From a virus, in the IMG/VR virus record IMGVR_UViG_3300010157_000046, positions 27,035 through 91,034 of that record: a DNA stretch of 64,000 nucleotides, one strand, 5' to 3'. The translations under genes and the position numbers were made by a program. The notes under the pieces were generated by a model. That model had not been told where the DNA came from. It saw nothing but the letters and a program-made list of their open reading frames with translations, and searched no databases. Below are positions 52,641-60,037 of this stretch, piece by piece; position 1 is the stretch's first letter; every line of letters begins with the position of its first letter.

Positions 52641-54580
52641 TATGACACCTTGAATGTGTATGCACCTTTATCATGTCCTGTATAGAATCGGCTATTTTTA
52701 AATACAGGGCGACCTATGTTATTAATAGCATGGATAACATGCTCTACGCGGGGAAAAGCATTCATATTATTTTTAACATAAAGTAACCAACCTTTTGATT
52801 CTTTGACCCAGTGTGCTTTAACCATCTTGCCACTTGTGTGATTTTTAAAAGCATGTCGGGCACTGTTATCAGTAGGATAGTGTCTATCCTGTCGAATTTC
52901 CCATTCAGTTAAGTTGGTGCTTGCAGGGCTAAACCCTTGTTGAATAACAAACTGACAAATTGCTGCTCCATTGGTATGTATTTTATTGTATATTATATTG
53001 GAAACTTTAATTAACATATCTGCTTTTACACTTATATGTCTTTCAGAATCATTTATTAATTCACTAGCACTCCGATTACTACTGCCGTTGAGTATTCCTA
53101 GTTTTTTCTGTACGGCAGCTTTAGTAACAGGTCGATTTCCCATAACCCAATCAATAATCTGTGTCTGATTTATAGTACCTACTGTATTCAAATGAGCAAT
53201 AAATCTTGTAATTTGATCTTTGTAGTTTTCAATGTCTTGCTTTGTATCATCAGTGGTCCACATAACATTTTTTTTAATAGAAGGTCGAATGCCGGTACAC
53301 CGCATTGCTTGAATGCCGGTAGTAATATTTTCTTTTGGTGGGCCGTAGTATGCTGTAAAATTAGCATAAAATCCAAATTCTGGACTAGACGGCTCGTACC
53401 AATTATCGCATTCTACAGTAATACTTTTGCCAGTCATCATTTTACTAATAATAATAATTGCCTTTAAGTTATTTCGATTCCAGCCGTGAGCAATTGCTGT
53501 TAATTTTTCTGATACTGTAAGATCTTTGGCGTGACCGTTATGAATCATAATAACAATATTTGACGAATGATTAAGTTGATTAAAATCTTCACCATCCCAT
53601 AATGACACTGTCCTACCTTTATTTTGAAAAGCCCTACTAAACATATCGGCAACTTGTAAATGTCCGCTTCTCACACGACCAAATACTACATTTCCAATTT
53701 GTACCAAAGATTTAGTCTGAGCATCGTCTCCGATGTGCTTTTGTCCAGCAATTAAAGTTTCAATTTGATCAACTGTAATCTTGATATTAGATGTATTACG
53801 GAGATTTGCCTTTTTAGTATAGCAATCTCCGCTAAAGTTTGCCTCTGACACAAGCACAGGTTCAATAAACGGATTTTGTAAAGTTGAATTTGTTATTCCT
53901 TTGTAGTCCGGGTGATTTGGGATTTGATAGATTTGTTCTTTAGTGATATATCCAAGATCTGAACTATATTTTCCGTGAATAAGAAGATGGCTCAACAAAG
54001 TAGCACTAACAGAAACTTTGCTGATATTATGCCGACTGTGGATTAATAAATTTCCTAGTGCAGTGTCGCACAGGCTTGTTTCGGTTAGTTCATGAAATTC
54101 TTCCCCCTCGTCCATTATTACAAGAATCCTCGGAGCAGATTTATTAAGTTTTTTTGCTGTTTTTTCAGCATCATTAACAATAGCATCAATTCGATTTGTT
54201 CTATTTACATTGGTCATATTGATAAAGATGTCGCCTTTAACCATATAGGCATTTTTATCAGTAGTGCCTTTAATTTGGCGACCGTGCATTTTCCCCCAAT
54301 CCACCGCTCGATCAAACATCTGTGTCATAGCCCCTGTTAGATTTGTAGTGCTAATGATAACATTATCCACAATACCATCTTTTAATGCCTGATCTGCTAA
54401 CCAGAATTTGAAGAAAGTTTTTCCAGACTGGGTATCCGCTAACGCATAGATTGGTAATTTATTTTGGATACAATGTTTAAAATTAGGCCAATTACCAATT
54501 ACTCGAGTCCTTTGAAGCTCAATTAAATCTCCTGCAGAGGAGTTGCGTCTTGTTCGGAAATCCTTAAAAATTTTAGACAT
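52640..54580 (-). CDS. Superfamily-2-like helicase/ATPase (646 aa), possibly Z1-related
   Basis: Walker A A-D-T-Q-S-G-K-T (48-55), a Walker B/motif II I-M-D-E-G-E (155-160), motif III S-A-T (192-194), a later 'IIIISKMMTGKSITVEC' block and a motif-VI-like 'GIQAMRCTGIRP'. The order fits an SF2 ATPase; the 'MTGKSITVE' and 'Q..RC.G' blocks recall Z1-domain helicases. The C-terminal ~200 residues show no known domain to me. It is more AT-rich than its neighbours and lies alone among tiny genes, as if acquired. It has its own sigma70-like promoter. DNA or RNA remodelling is inferred; not a standard T4 helicase. Confidence 0.6.
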   Translation of the reverse strand: MSKIFKDFRTRRNSSAGDLIELQRTRVIGNWPNFKHCIQNKLPIYALADTQSGKTFFKFWLADQALKDGIVDNVIISTTNLTGAMTQMFDRAVDWGKMHGRQIKGTTDKNAYMVKGDIFINMTNVNRTNRIDAIVNDAEKTAKKLNKSAPRILVIMDEGEEFHELTETSLCDTALGNLLIHSRHNISKVSVSATLLSHLLIHGKYSSDLGYITKEQIYQIPNHPDYKGITNSTLQNPFIEPVLVSEANFSGDCYTKKANLRNTSNIKITVDQIETLIAGQKHIGDDAQTKSLVQIGNVVFGRVRSGHLQVADMFSRAFQNKGRTVSLWDGEDFNQLNHSSNIVIMIHNGHAKDLTVSEKLTAIAHGWNRNNLKAIIIISKMMTGKSITVECDNWYEPSSPEFGFYANFTAYYGPPKENITTGIQAMRCTGIRPSIKKNVMWTTDDTKQDIENYKDQITRFIAHLNTVGTINQTQIIDWVMGNRPVTKAAVQKKLGILNGSSNRSASELINDSERHISVKADMLIKVSNIIYNKIHTNGAAICQFVIQQGFSPASTNLTEWEIRQDRHYPTDNSARHAFKNHTSGKMVKAHWVKESKGWLLYVKNNMNAFPRVEHVIHAINNIGRPVFKNSRFYTGHDKGAYTFKVS

Positions 54581-54609
54581 TATAATCTTTCTTTGTGTTT
54601 GTATAAGTT

Positions 54610-54638
54610 ATTATAGCATTATTCAAATTTTGAGTCAA
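54610..54638 (-). promoter_or_regulatory. Sigma70-like promoter with extended -10
   Basis: -35 TTGACT (54633-54638), 17-bp spacer, TGC then -10 TATAAT (54610-54615) on the minus strand. It precedes the helicase-like gene (ATG 54580) by about 30 bases and overlaps the 3' end of the gene upstream. Confidence 0.7.
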
Positions 54639-54840
54639 CTCCAAAATGTTCTCGAATCCATCGACCCCAAGGAATACCTCTACAGTAGATGGTTTGCCGG
54701 TCAGCCTCTGCGGCACATTCCCGCACAATCAACTCAGCGAATTTTTCTGTAAAAGCATCTGGTATATGAGTCTTACCAAAAGTTTGTCCGTCAATTGACG
54801 TAACAGCCTGTTCCATAAGTCGCCTAATTCGTTCGTTCAT
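54619..54840 (-). CDS. Conserved small phage protein, LIVREC family (73 aa)
   Basis: ATG 54840 with ATGA overlap. 'FTEKFAELIVRECAAEA' and 'WIREHFGVDSKFE' match the paralogue at 51962-52222. Helical, charged, no catalytic residues evident. Its 3' end contains the promoter for the following helicase-like gene. Function unknown. Confidence 0.6.
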   Translation of the reverse strand: MNERIRRLMEQAVTSIDGQTFGKTHIPDAFTEKFAELIVRECAAEADRQTIYCRGIPWGRWIREHFGVDSKFE

Positions 54841-55187
54841 CGTATTGTTCCTTCTACACGCTTACCTGTTTTAATGGTCTGCATCAATTGGCGATTGCGT
54901 TCTTTTTGTTCAGCCTGGGATCGTTTTTTATCATTGCTGACTTTTAACATACGATCATAGTTGCGAGCCCATTCGACACCGTGCAACCATGTTTCAAGTT
55001 GTTCCAAACTGCCAATATACAGTTCAGCATCGCGACTGTAGATGGACAATGACTCTAAGTCCTTTGGAACAAGACTCACGGTACTGTGATCGCTATAAGC
55101 GGTGTTACCTTTGCTAAACTTAAAGCCAAGTGCATCGATTTGCTTTTCAATGCGTCGAATTCTTTCAATTGTGTTCCAACCGCTCAT
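54837..55187 (-). CDS. Conserved phage protein (116 aa)
   Basis: The pattern 'IRRIEKQIDALGFKF' and 'VSLVPKDLESLSIYSRDAELYIGSLEQLETWLHGVEWARNYDRML' with a basic helical tail ('EQKERNRQLMQTIK') is one I recognise from small proteins in many T4-like cyanophage and related genomes. Possibly nucleic-acid binding from the charge of its tail. Function not established. Overlaps neighbours by ATGA. Confidence 0.6.
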   Translation of the reverse strand: MSGWNTIERIRRIEKQIDALGFKFSKGNTAYSDHSTVSLVPKDLESLSIYSRDAELYIGSLEQLETWLHGVEWARNYDRMLKVSNDKKRSQAEQKERNRQLMQTIKTGKRVEGTIR

Positions 55188-55369
55188 TCTTTAACTCCAA
55201 TGTCTAAATCTTGCGAGACCATATCCACCATGCTGCTATAACATGTAGGACAAAAAGCCACAGGCAGAATACCAAAGTAACCTACGACTCCACCTTCGTC
55301 TTCGGTGAAGTCACAAGCACATACATTGCACCGATGATCTGTTCCGACATGTTCAAAGCCTTTGATCAT
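55184..55369 (-). CDS. Small zinc-ribbon-like protein (61 aa)
   Basis: Two CxxC pairs, C-N-V-C (plus a third Cys, A-C-D-F) in the N-terminal half and C-P-T-C in the C-terminal half, separated by 'GGVVGYFGILPVAF', form a plausible zinc knuckle. Similar short proteins ('.HRCNVC..DF..DEGG..G.FGI.PV.FC..C') are common in phages. Probably a nucleic-acid or protein adaptor. Start overlaps the stop of the 42-aa gene upstream (ATGA). Confidence 0.55.
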   Translation of the reverse strand: MIKGFEHVGTDHRCNVCACDFTEDEGGVVGYFGILPVAFCPTCYSSMVDMVSQDLDIGVKE

Positions 55370-55494
55370 TTTTCAATCTCAATTTTAATCAGCGGTCCTC
55401 TTACGATTTGTCGCTGTCGAGGAAAGTCAGTCCAGTTGATATACAGTGCCACGAACATACCAACAATCACCAACCACTCAACCATTTTTCTCAT
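55366..55494 (-). CDS. Small single-pass membrane protein (42 aa)
   Basis: ATG 55494, stop TGA at 55366-55368 overlapping the next ATG. The sequence M-R-K-M-V-E-W-L-V-I-V-G-M-F-V-A-L-Y-I has one hydrophobic segment followed by a short basic/acidic tail. An internal ATG at 55485 is an alternative start. It overlaps the upstream gene by 17 bp. Too short for ordinary gene callers; the coupling on both sides supports it. Function unknown. Confidence 0.45.
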   Translation of the reverse strand: MRKMVEWLVIVGMFVALYINWTDFPRQRQIVRGPLIKIEIEK

Positions 55495-56119
55495 GCTGTT
55501 CAATTGCGGCTCTAAGAACCTGTTCAATCATTTGATTCAGCGTGATGTCCTGTTCGTGTGCTCGTTTCATCAAATCAAACAGCAACTCATTGTCCAGATC
55601 CAACGGCATCTGAACACGATCATCGTAATCTTTGCCAGCCACAATGGCCTGGGCCTTTTCCAACCAATCTTCTTTGACATCTAGATCAACAAAGTTCACA
55701 TCGTCCCATGCTTGACTCATGTTGACATTGAGTTGTTTGGCTTCTTTGCGATGCGCCTCAAGATACGCAGGATTGATCAAACGATAAGCACGATCACGGG
55801 TGTAATCGCACACTTCCGCCTCATACACAGTTTGTGTATGAGTATCAAATACCACGCTGCCAGCAAAACCACCCGCGCCGTGAATGCCATTCCAGTAGCT
55901 CAATGAGTAACTGTCAGGGCCATAACAGGTCCAGCCGTAATTGCTGCCTTCGGTAATGCGGTGCCCAAATGTTTCAAAAAATTCTTTTACGGTAATCATA
56001 TATTTGCTTTCATCTACAGGTTCTTCCCAAAATGCACACTCGCACACATATTCTCCGGCTGAATGAGAAGCATCTCTCATAAACCCATGTGGTGCGTCTG
56101 GATGAGTTTTACAGGTCAT
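55478..56119 (-). CDS. Conserved phage protein with RHH-like C-terminus (213 aa)
   Basis: ATG 56119 preferred over an upstream TTG because AAGGA lies seven bases before it. The N-terminal part has 'MTCKTHPDAPHGF', 'YVCECAFWEEP' and 'NYGWTCYGPDSYSLSYWNG.HG', with several Cys and His residues that could bind metal. The C-terminal 45 residues ('PLDLDNELLFDLMKRAHEQDITLNQMIEQVLRAAIE') have the strand-helix-helix pattern of Arc/CopG-type DNA-binding or phage RHH-like proteins. Possibly a regulator; not proven. Confidence 0.5.
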   Translation of the reverse strand: MTCKTHPDAPHGFMRDASHSAGEYVCECAFWEEPVDESKYMITVKEFFETFGHRITEGSNYGWTCYGPDSYSLSYWNGIHGAGGFAGSVVFDTHTQTVYEAEVCDYTRDRAYRLINPAYLEAHRKEAKQLNVNMSQAWDDVNFVDLDVKEDWLEKAQAIVAGKDYDDRVQMPLDLDNELLFDLMKRAHEQDITLNQMIEQVLRAAIEQHEKNG

Positions 56120-56129
56120 TTTAATTTCC

Positions 56130-56306
56130 TTAGTCAAACTGCACTTCTACTATACGTCCTTCGCGGATGATATAGTAGCAATTGACACGACCATACGTGA
56201 CCCAAACACAATTGTTCCCAGGTTGTATGCTGTAGTTTTCAATACCTTGTCTAATCAAATCGTGTACCACAAGCATACGATCGAAACTGTTTACTTCTTG
56301 TTGCAT
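56130..56306 (-). CDS. Hypothetical small protein (58 aa)
   Basis: ATG 56306 shares a base with the stop of the VWA-like gene (TAATG); TAA at 56130-56132. Sequence includes 'FDRMLVVHDLIRQGIENYSIQPGNNCVWVTYGRVNCYYIIREGRIVEVQFD', a compact alpha-beta layout without known motif. Too short for ordinary gene callers but in frame, coupled and of normal codon use. Function unknown. Confidence 0.5.
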   Translation of the reverse strand: MQQEVNSFDRMLVVHDLIRQGIENYSIQPGNNCVWVTYGRVNCYYIIREGRIVEVQFD

Positions 56307-57595
56307 TAGTGGCTCTTTTCTTCTTCATAATAAGCAAACTGACCAAATGGTGGAACAATTGTTGTGGTACCGTGCATGATAAAAACTGTATCGCAATACT
56401 GCTCATCACCCCACGAACCACATGGGTATCCATCTGTAAACATAATATGACGCTTGGGTTCGATTTCGTTGGCTTTGAAATAGTTAAACACACAATCAAA
56501 GTCAGTGCCACCGCCGCCCATTACTTCATACTCAGTAATGTCGTCTAAGTTTTCACTGTCAAATTGTTGTGGGTTATACACTTCAGTATCGAACGATACC
56601 ACATGGATACGATAGTTAGGGAACTGTTCCATAATACCTGCTACCTCGCCCAACACATCTTTCAGGATGTCCTCGCCCATTGAACCTGACGCATCGATAC
56701 TGATGGCAATATCAATCATAGGATCCAGTTTCATGCCGGGCATAACAGCATCCATGTGCCAGCCTCGACGACTGCTTCGTAACCAGGTGTAGTCACTTTT
56801 GATAGTGCTCTCTAATTGCATACGAATAAGCTCACGCCAATTCATTTTAGGTGCAGTCATGTCCTGGATAATGCGTTTGACACCAGCGGGCAAGTTACCT
56901 GCACCATCACTTGCAGCCGCGGCCGCTAATACCGCTTCTTTGATCTCGTCACGGATTTTTTGTTTTTCTTCTGCACTGTATTTAGGACGGCCATTGCCGT
57001 TGCCTTCTTTGTCACCGTCTTTGCCAGACCCTTCACCATCACCTTCACCATCCAAGTGCTCATCCAGCATTTTGTCAATCAAACTGCCAATGTCGATCTT
57101 TTCTGCGTTCTCATACAAGATGTCGTAGATCTCTTCCGAACTCATGTCTTGATACTTGGGATCGTACAAGCATGGAACCGAAGTAATAAACTCGCCAACA
57201 CGGTGTTTTTTCAAGTCTGCGTTAACACAATAGTCATTGGCAATGTTGAACAGTTGCGGGTCTCTATCGCCTCTGCGTCCAAAGTGATCGTAAACACAAT
57301 GCAAAACCTCGTGTCCAAACAAGAACTCAACCTCTTTGGGCTTGAGCATTTTAATAAAACGGGTATTGTAATAGAAATTGCGACCGTCTGTTGCGGCAGT
57401 AGGACACCATTCGTCGGCGTTTACTAATTTAAGACGGGTGGCCAAGTTACCAAAAAAGCTGGCACGGAGCAACAGGCCCACACGAGCAGTTATCAGTATT
57501 TCGCGCACTTCGCGATCCAGTTTAGGATCTGTTGCACCCAACAGGTTTTTAAACTTGTCGGATTCTTTTTTATTTGCTGTAGTGGCTGTGCTCAT
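56306..57595 (-). CDS. VWA-domain protein with HExxH metallopeptidase-like domain
   Basis: 429 residues. The N-terminal domain carries H-E-V-L-H (95-99) in a 'FLFGHEVLHCVYDH' helix, a zinc-peptidase-like motif. An acidic Gly/Asp/Glu linker spans about 181-201. The C-terminal half is a VWA-like domain with the MIDAS D-A-S-G-S (301-305) and 'MGGGGTDFD'. This is the DUF2201-type two-domain architecture, often paired with a MoxR-type AAA ATPase in phages and bacteria; no such partner is in the window. Likely a chaperone or protein-remodelling factor. It has its own sigma70-like promoter and a GGAT ribosome site. Confidence 0.75.
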   Translation of the reverse strand: MSTATTANKKESDKFKNLLGATDPKLDREVREILITARVGLLLRASFFGNLATRLKLVNADEWCPTAATDGRNFYYNTRFIKMLKPKEVEFLFGHEVLHCVYDHFGRRGDRDPQLFNIANDYCVNADLKKHRVGEFITSVPCLYDPKYQDMSSEEIYDILYENAEKIDIGSLIDKMLDEHLDGEGDGEGSGKDGDKEGNGNGRPKYSAEEKQKIRDEIKEAVLAAAAASDGAGNLPAGVKRIIQDMTAPKMNWRELIRMQLESTIKSDYTWLRSSRRGWHMDAVMPGMKLDPMIDIAISIDASGSMGEDILKDVLGEVAGIMEQFPNYRIHVVSFDTEVYNPQQFDSENLDDITEYEVMGGGGTDFDCVFNYFKANEIEPKRHIMFTDGYPCGSWGDEQYCDTVFIMHGTTTIVPPFGQFAYYEEEKSH

Positions 57596-57623
57596 CGTGA
57601 TCCTTTTATTAACTTATACTACA

Positions 57624-57652
57624 ATTATACAACAAAGGCCTTTTCCGGTCAA
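57624..57652 (-). promoter_or_regulatory. Sigma70-like promoter (near-duplicate of the one at 58109)
   Basis: -35 TTGACC (57647-57652), 17-bp spacer, -10 TATAAT (57624-57629) on the minus strand, upstream of the VWA-like gene. The spacer shares 14 of 17 bases with the promoter at 58109-58137. Confidence 0.75.
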
Positions 57653-58083
57653 CCAGCAAGAATCTTGTAAATTCTGCTGGCCAGCACTCGTTCTCTGCGC
57701 CATGCTTCTTGCTCCCAAGGTTGGTCCCAATAATCTGCTCGGACTCTGCGCCCCAGCCAATAGAATGTGGGTTTTTCGCCACGGTATTTAACCTGTGCTT
57801 GGCCCAGGGCAAATTGCTTGACATGTACCATCTCATGACATAACGTGTCAATCAATGACTCGCTAGCCAATGCAGAATCCAACAGCATTATGATACTCAT
57901 TGGATTGTCTGGATCTGGTCCAACAACACCACGCATGCCATCACGTCGGGCCAAGCCGCGATCGGTCCGGATCAATAGATTAAAACGACTGCGAGTGAGT
58001 CGGAGTTCGGGTATTAATACTCGCACCAGTGAATCAATGAGAACTTGACGAGCTTTACTACGACATTCAATTTGATACTGCAT
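57649..58083 (-). CDS. SprT-like zinc metallopeptidase-like protein (144 aa)
   Basis: H-E-M-V-H at 83-87 within 'LIDTLCHEMVHVKQFALGQ' matches the active-site helix of SprT-like/phage metallopeptidases; the downstream 'W.LGRRVRADYWDQPWEQEAWRRE' supplies a further acidic residue, as in this family. About the usual length of small phage SprT-like proteins. Possible role: proteolysis of DNA-bound or host proteins; not demonstrated. AAGGA precedes the ATG, and a strong sigma70-like promoter lies just upstream. Confidence 0.7.
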   Translation of the reverse strand: MQYQIECRSKARQVLIDSLVRVLIPELRLTRSRFNLLIRTDRGLARRDGMRGVVGPDPDNPMSIIMLLDSALASESLIDTLCHEMVHVKQFALGQAQVKYRGEKPTFYWLGRRVRADYWDQPWEQEAWRRERVLASRIYKILAG

Positions 58084-58108
58084 CAGATTCCTTAGTGTTT
58101 AAGTCTAT

Positions 58109-58137
58109 ATTATACAACAAAGACATTTTCTGGTCAA
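58109..58137 (-). promoter_or_regulatory. Sigma70-like promoter for the SprT-like gene
   Basis: -35 TTGACC (58132-58137), 17-bp spacer, -10 TATAAT (58109-58114) on the minus strand, directly after the stop of the gene at 58141. The spacer is almost the same as that of the promoter at 57624-57652. Confidence 0.75.
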
Positions 58138-58140
58138 CCG

Positions 58141-58440
58141 CTAAAGATTCAAGTATTTTAGCACAAACCAAGTCTGTTGGGCTTCGTTATAAAAATCCAG
58201 ATGCACTTGATCTTCATAATGGTAACGATGTGTCCATCCTTCTTCCTTTAGCTGTACCCATTGTACCGCATCGTGTGGCACCAAACCTTTGTGATGACGC
58301 ACTGTAAATCCCAGTTTTCGTTTGCACGTAAATGAAATCATCACACTTGGGCCATACTCGGTCCTGAGACGTTCAGCCAACTCAGCCCACTCGCTGGGCC
58401 TATGGAATATGATCAAGTTTTTTTTAACTGTGGTTTTCAT
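58141..58440 (-). CDS. Hypothetical small phage protein (99 aa), F-x-L-K-Y tail
   Basis: Ends 'QVHLDFYNEAQQTWFVLKYLNL'. The C-terminal pattern of an acidic strand followed by a hydrophobic F-x-[LI]-[KR]-[WYF] strand is shared with the genes at 58440, 61174 and 62892. Central 'SFTCKRKLGFTVRHHKGLVPHDA' is basic. No catalytic motif. TAATG-type overlap with the upstream gene at 58440. Similar short proteins are common in T4-like phages; function unknown. Confidence 0.5.
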   Translation of the reverse strand: MKTTVKKNLIIFHRPSEWAELAERLRTEYGPSVMISFTCKRKLGFTVRHHKGLVPHDAVQWVQLKEEGWTHRYHYEDQVHLDFYNEAQQTWFVLKYLNL

Positions 58441-58715
58441 TACCGACTGAATTTTAGCACAAACACGGTATACTTCTTTTCATCTACGACAGCATAATCC
58501 AAATTGATATTATCGCCGTCCATGGTCAATTTGATGCCGTAGTATTCTTTTACATAATCATAGAAGGTCAGGAATCCTTGACCAATGGGTACGGCATGCG
58601 CCAGTTCATCGTATTCATCCTTGACTCGTTGTAGTCTGAGGAAGTGTTGAGTGTCGCCTCCAATAATAGTGTCCAATCGAGCTGCGGGGTCACGGTAGTA
58701 TTCGTCTTTACTCAT
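58440..58715 (-). CDS. Hypothetical small phage protein (91 aa), F-x-L-K-F tail
   Basis: ATG 58715 lies inside the 3' end of the amidinotransferase gene (8-bp overlap). Contains 'IPIG-like..GFLTFYDYVKEYYGIKL' and ends 'YAVVDEKKYTVFVLKFSR', the same tail type as the genes at 58141, 61174 and 62892. No family is recognised. Coupled to both neighbours. Confidence 0.48.
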   Translation of the reverse strand: MSKDEYYRDPAARLDTIIGGDTQHFLRLQRVKDEYDELAHAVPIGQGFLTFYDYVKEYYGIKLTMDGDNINLDYAVVDEKKYTVFVLKFSR

Positions 58716-59709
58716 GCAGATTTCTATTTGGAAAATAATCTTTTAAAATGCCGGCTCGGTCAATGTCAGAAGTAATGCAATGCAAACCACCATCCCAAAA
58801 GTATCTATGTCTAAAGTTTATCACGTGTGGAGTAATACCGTGCCGTTCAAATGCCGCAAATACCTGTTGGTTATAGTTGTTACACACAACATTTTTCTCA
58901 TCAATCACTAACATATTTACATCGAACACAGTTTCTTCTACATAGCCAACCCAATGATTCATCCAACTTTCCACATAGTCAGTAAAGTCATCATTGAGCT
59001 CTTCACCTGGTACCCACCACCGTCCTTGATTCCGTTGTTTTAATTTTTGGAATTCAGGAATAGCCGACCAACTTTGTCCTGGCAAATACACAACCTCCCA
59101 GTCTGGGAATGTGTCAGCATAGGTGGGCACATCATATAGGCTCACAATCAAGCCAGGCTTAACCGGACAGAATGTAGCATCGCTATGACCTTGTGTGTCA
59201 ATCACATGAGTACGATAGGTTGGAAACTGTTTGGCATATTGGCCATGATTAACTACTGTGGTACCAAGAGTAGTGCCAAAATACAAGTCCTGTCCGATAC
59301 GGGTAGTTGCTGCACCGTTGATACCTTGATTGTATACTATAGAATTGCCTTGTAATTTTATCCAATCCAGTATGTGTCTATACTCGTGACGGAAATGAGA
59401 TTCCTCAAAATAAAATGTATCACCGACCATACTCATGTAATCTCTAGGACACATAGGCGGAGGCAAATACCTATCGCCTGTGCGGTAAGATTCGATATCA
59501 CCATCAAACGAAATTCGGAAGGTATCCACACCAAAACCCTGCAACAAGTTGACTAGTCGTTGATAGTCTTCTTCGGTTTCTATGGCAATACGTTCCATTA
59601 CCGAACGAGCTTTGGAATTTTTTATAAAACTGTAAAATTCGGCTGGATAGCTTCGCCCAACTACACAAGTTTTGAGAGTATCCCAATGTTGATACACTGA
59701 ATAAGTCAT
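58708..59709 (-). CDS. Amidinotransferase (AGAT/StrB-like), 3 of 3
   Basis: 333 residues, ATG 59709. Shares all marks of the other two copies: 'TLKTCVVGRSYPAEFYSFI', C-P-R-D (87-90), 'QGHSDATFCPVKPGL' with His175, 'EETVFDVNMLVIDEKNV' and the catalytic block W-D-G-G-L-H-C (C311) followed by I-T-S-D-I-D-R. It lies about 12 kb from the other copies and, unlike them, directly behind a strong sigma70-like promoter, so it may be expressed at a different time. Arg is the expected amidino donor; acceptor unknown. Confidence 0.76.
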   Translation of the reverse strand: MTYSVYQHWDTLKTCVVGRSYPAEFYSFIKNSKARSVMERIAIETEEDYQRLVNLLQGFGVDTFRISFDGDIESYRTGDRYLPPPMCPRDYMSMVGDTFYFEESHFRHEYRHILDWIKLQGNSIVYNQGINGAATTRIGQDLYFGTTLGTTVVNHGQYAKQFPTYRTHVIDTQGHSDATFCPVKPGLIVSLYDVPTYADTFPDWEVVYLPGQSWSAIPEFQKLKQRNQGRWWVPGEELNDDFTDYVESWMNHWVGYVEETVFDVNMLVIDEKNVVCNNYNQQVFAAFERHGITPHVINFRHRYFWDGGLHCITSDIDRAGILKDYFPNRNLHE

Positions 59710-59714
59710 ATCGT

Positions 59715-59743
59715 ATTATAGCATTCTACTTTTAACAAGTCAA
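59715..59743 (-). promoter_or_regulatory. Sigma70-like promoter, extended -10, leaderless geometry
   Basis: -35 TTGACT (59738-59743), 17-bp spacer, TGC then -10 TATAAT (59715-59720) on the minus strand. The amidinotransferase ATG begins five bases after the -10 box with no ribosome site, so transcription would start at about the start codon. Confidence 0.7.
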
Positions 59744-59754
59744 CAGCACTGGTC

Positions 59755-59762
59755 TATAAATA
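59755..59762 (+). promoter_or_regulatory. Exact T4-type late promoter box TATAAATA
   Basis: TATAAATA preceded by C, identical to the T4/cyanophage late consensus, five bases before the ATG at 59768, in the 58-bp gap between divergent genes. No ribosome site lies between it and the ATG. Confidence 0.65.
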
Positions 59763-59767
59763 GTTGC

Positions 59768-60037
59768 ATGAACAATTTTTACAAGACTCGATTAATTTAT
59801 CAAAGTCTGACATTAGCTAGTGAAAAACGAACAGAGCTGTTACAAGATTTAGTTGCCTATACTGCAGACCCAGTTCGATATGCACGAAGGATTCGAATGA
59901 TTACCCAGTTGAGTCAATACGAACAGGATTTGATTGCCAAAATTGATAATTTTGAATCCGATACTACTTCTGATTTTGATTATGCATTGGCCAACATCAC
60001 AAACGAAATTCTTGCCATAACCAACACATCAGCATGA
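59768..60037 (+). CDS. Hypothetical small helical protein (89 aa)
   Basis: ATG 59768 follows a late promoter box. The sequence is almost all helix ('LIYQSLTLASEKRTELLQDLVAYTADPVRYARRIRMITQLSQYEQDLIAKIDNFES') and may form a coiled coil. No family is recognised. Its stop overlaps the ATG of the PP-loop gene (ATGA at 60034-60037), so the two are made together; it could be a partner protein. Confidence 0.5.
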   Translation: MNNFYKTRLIYQSLTLASEKRTELLQDLVAYTADPVRYARRIRMITQLSQYEQDLIAKIDNFESDTTSDFDYALANITNEILAITNTSA

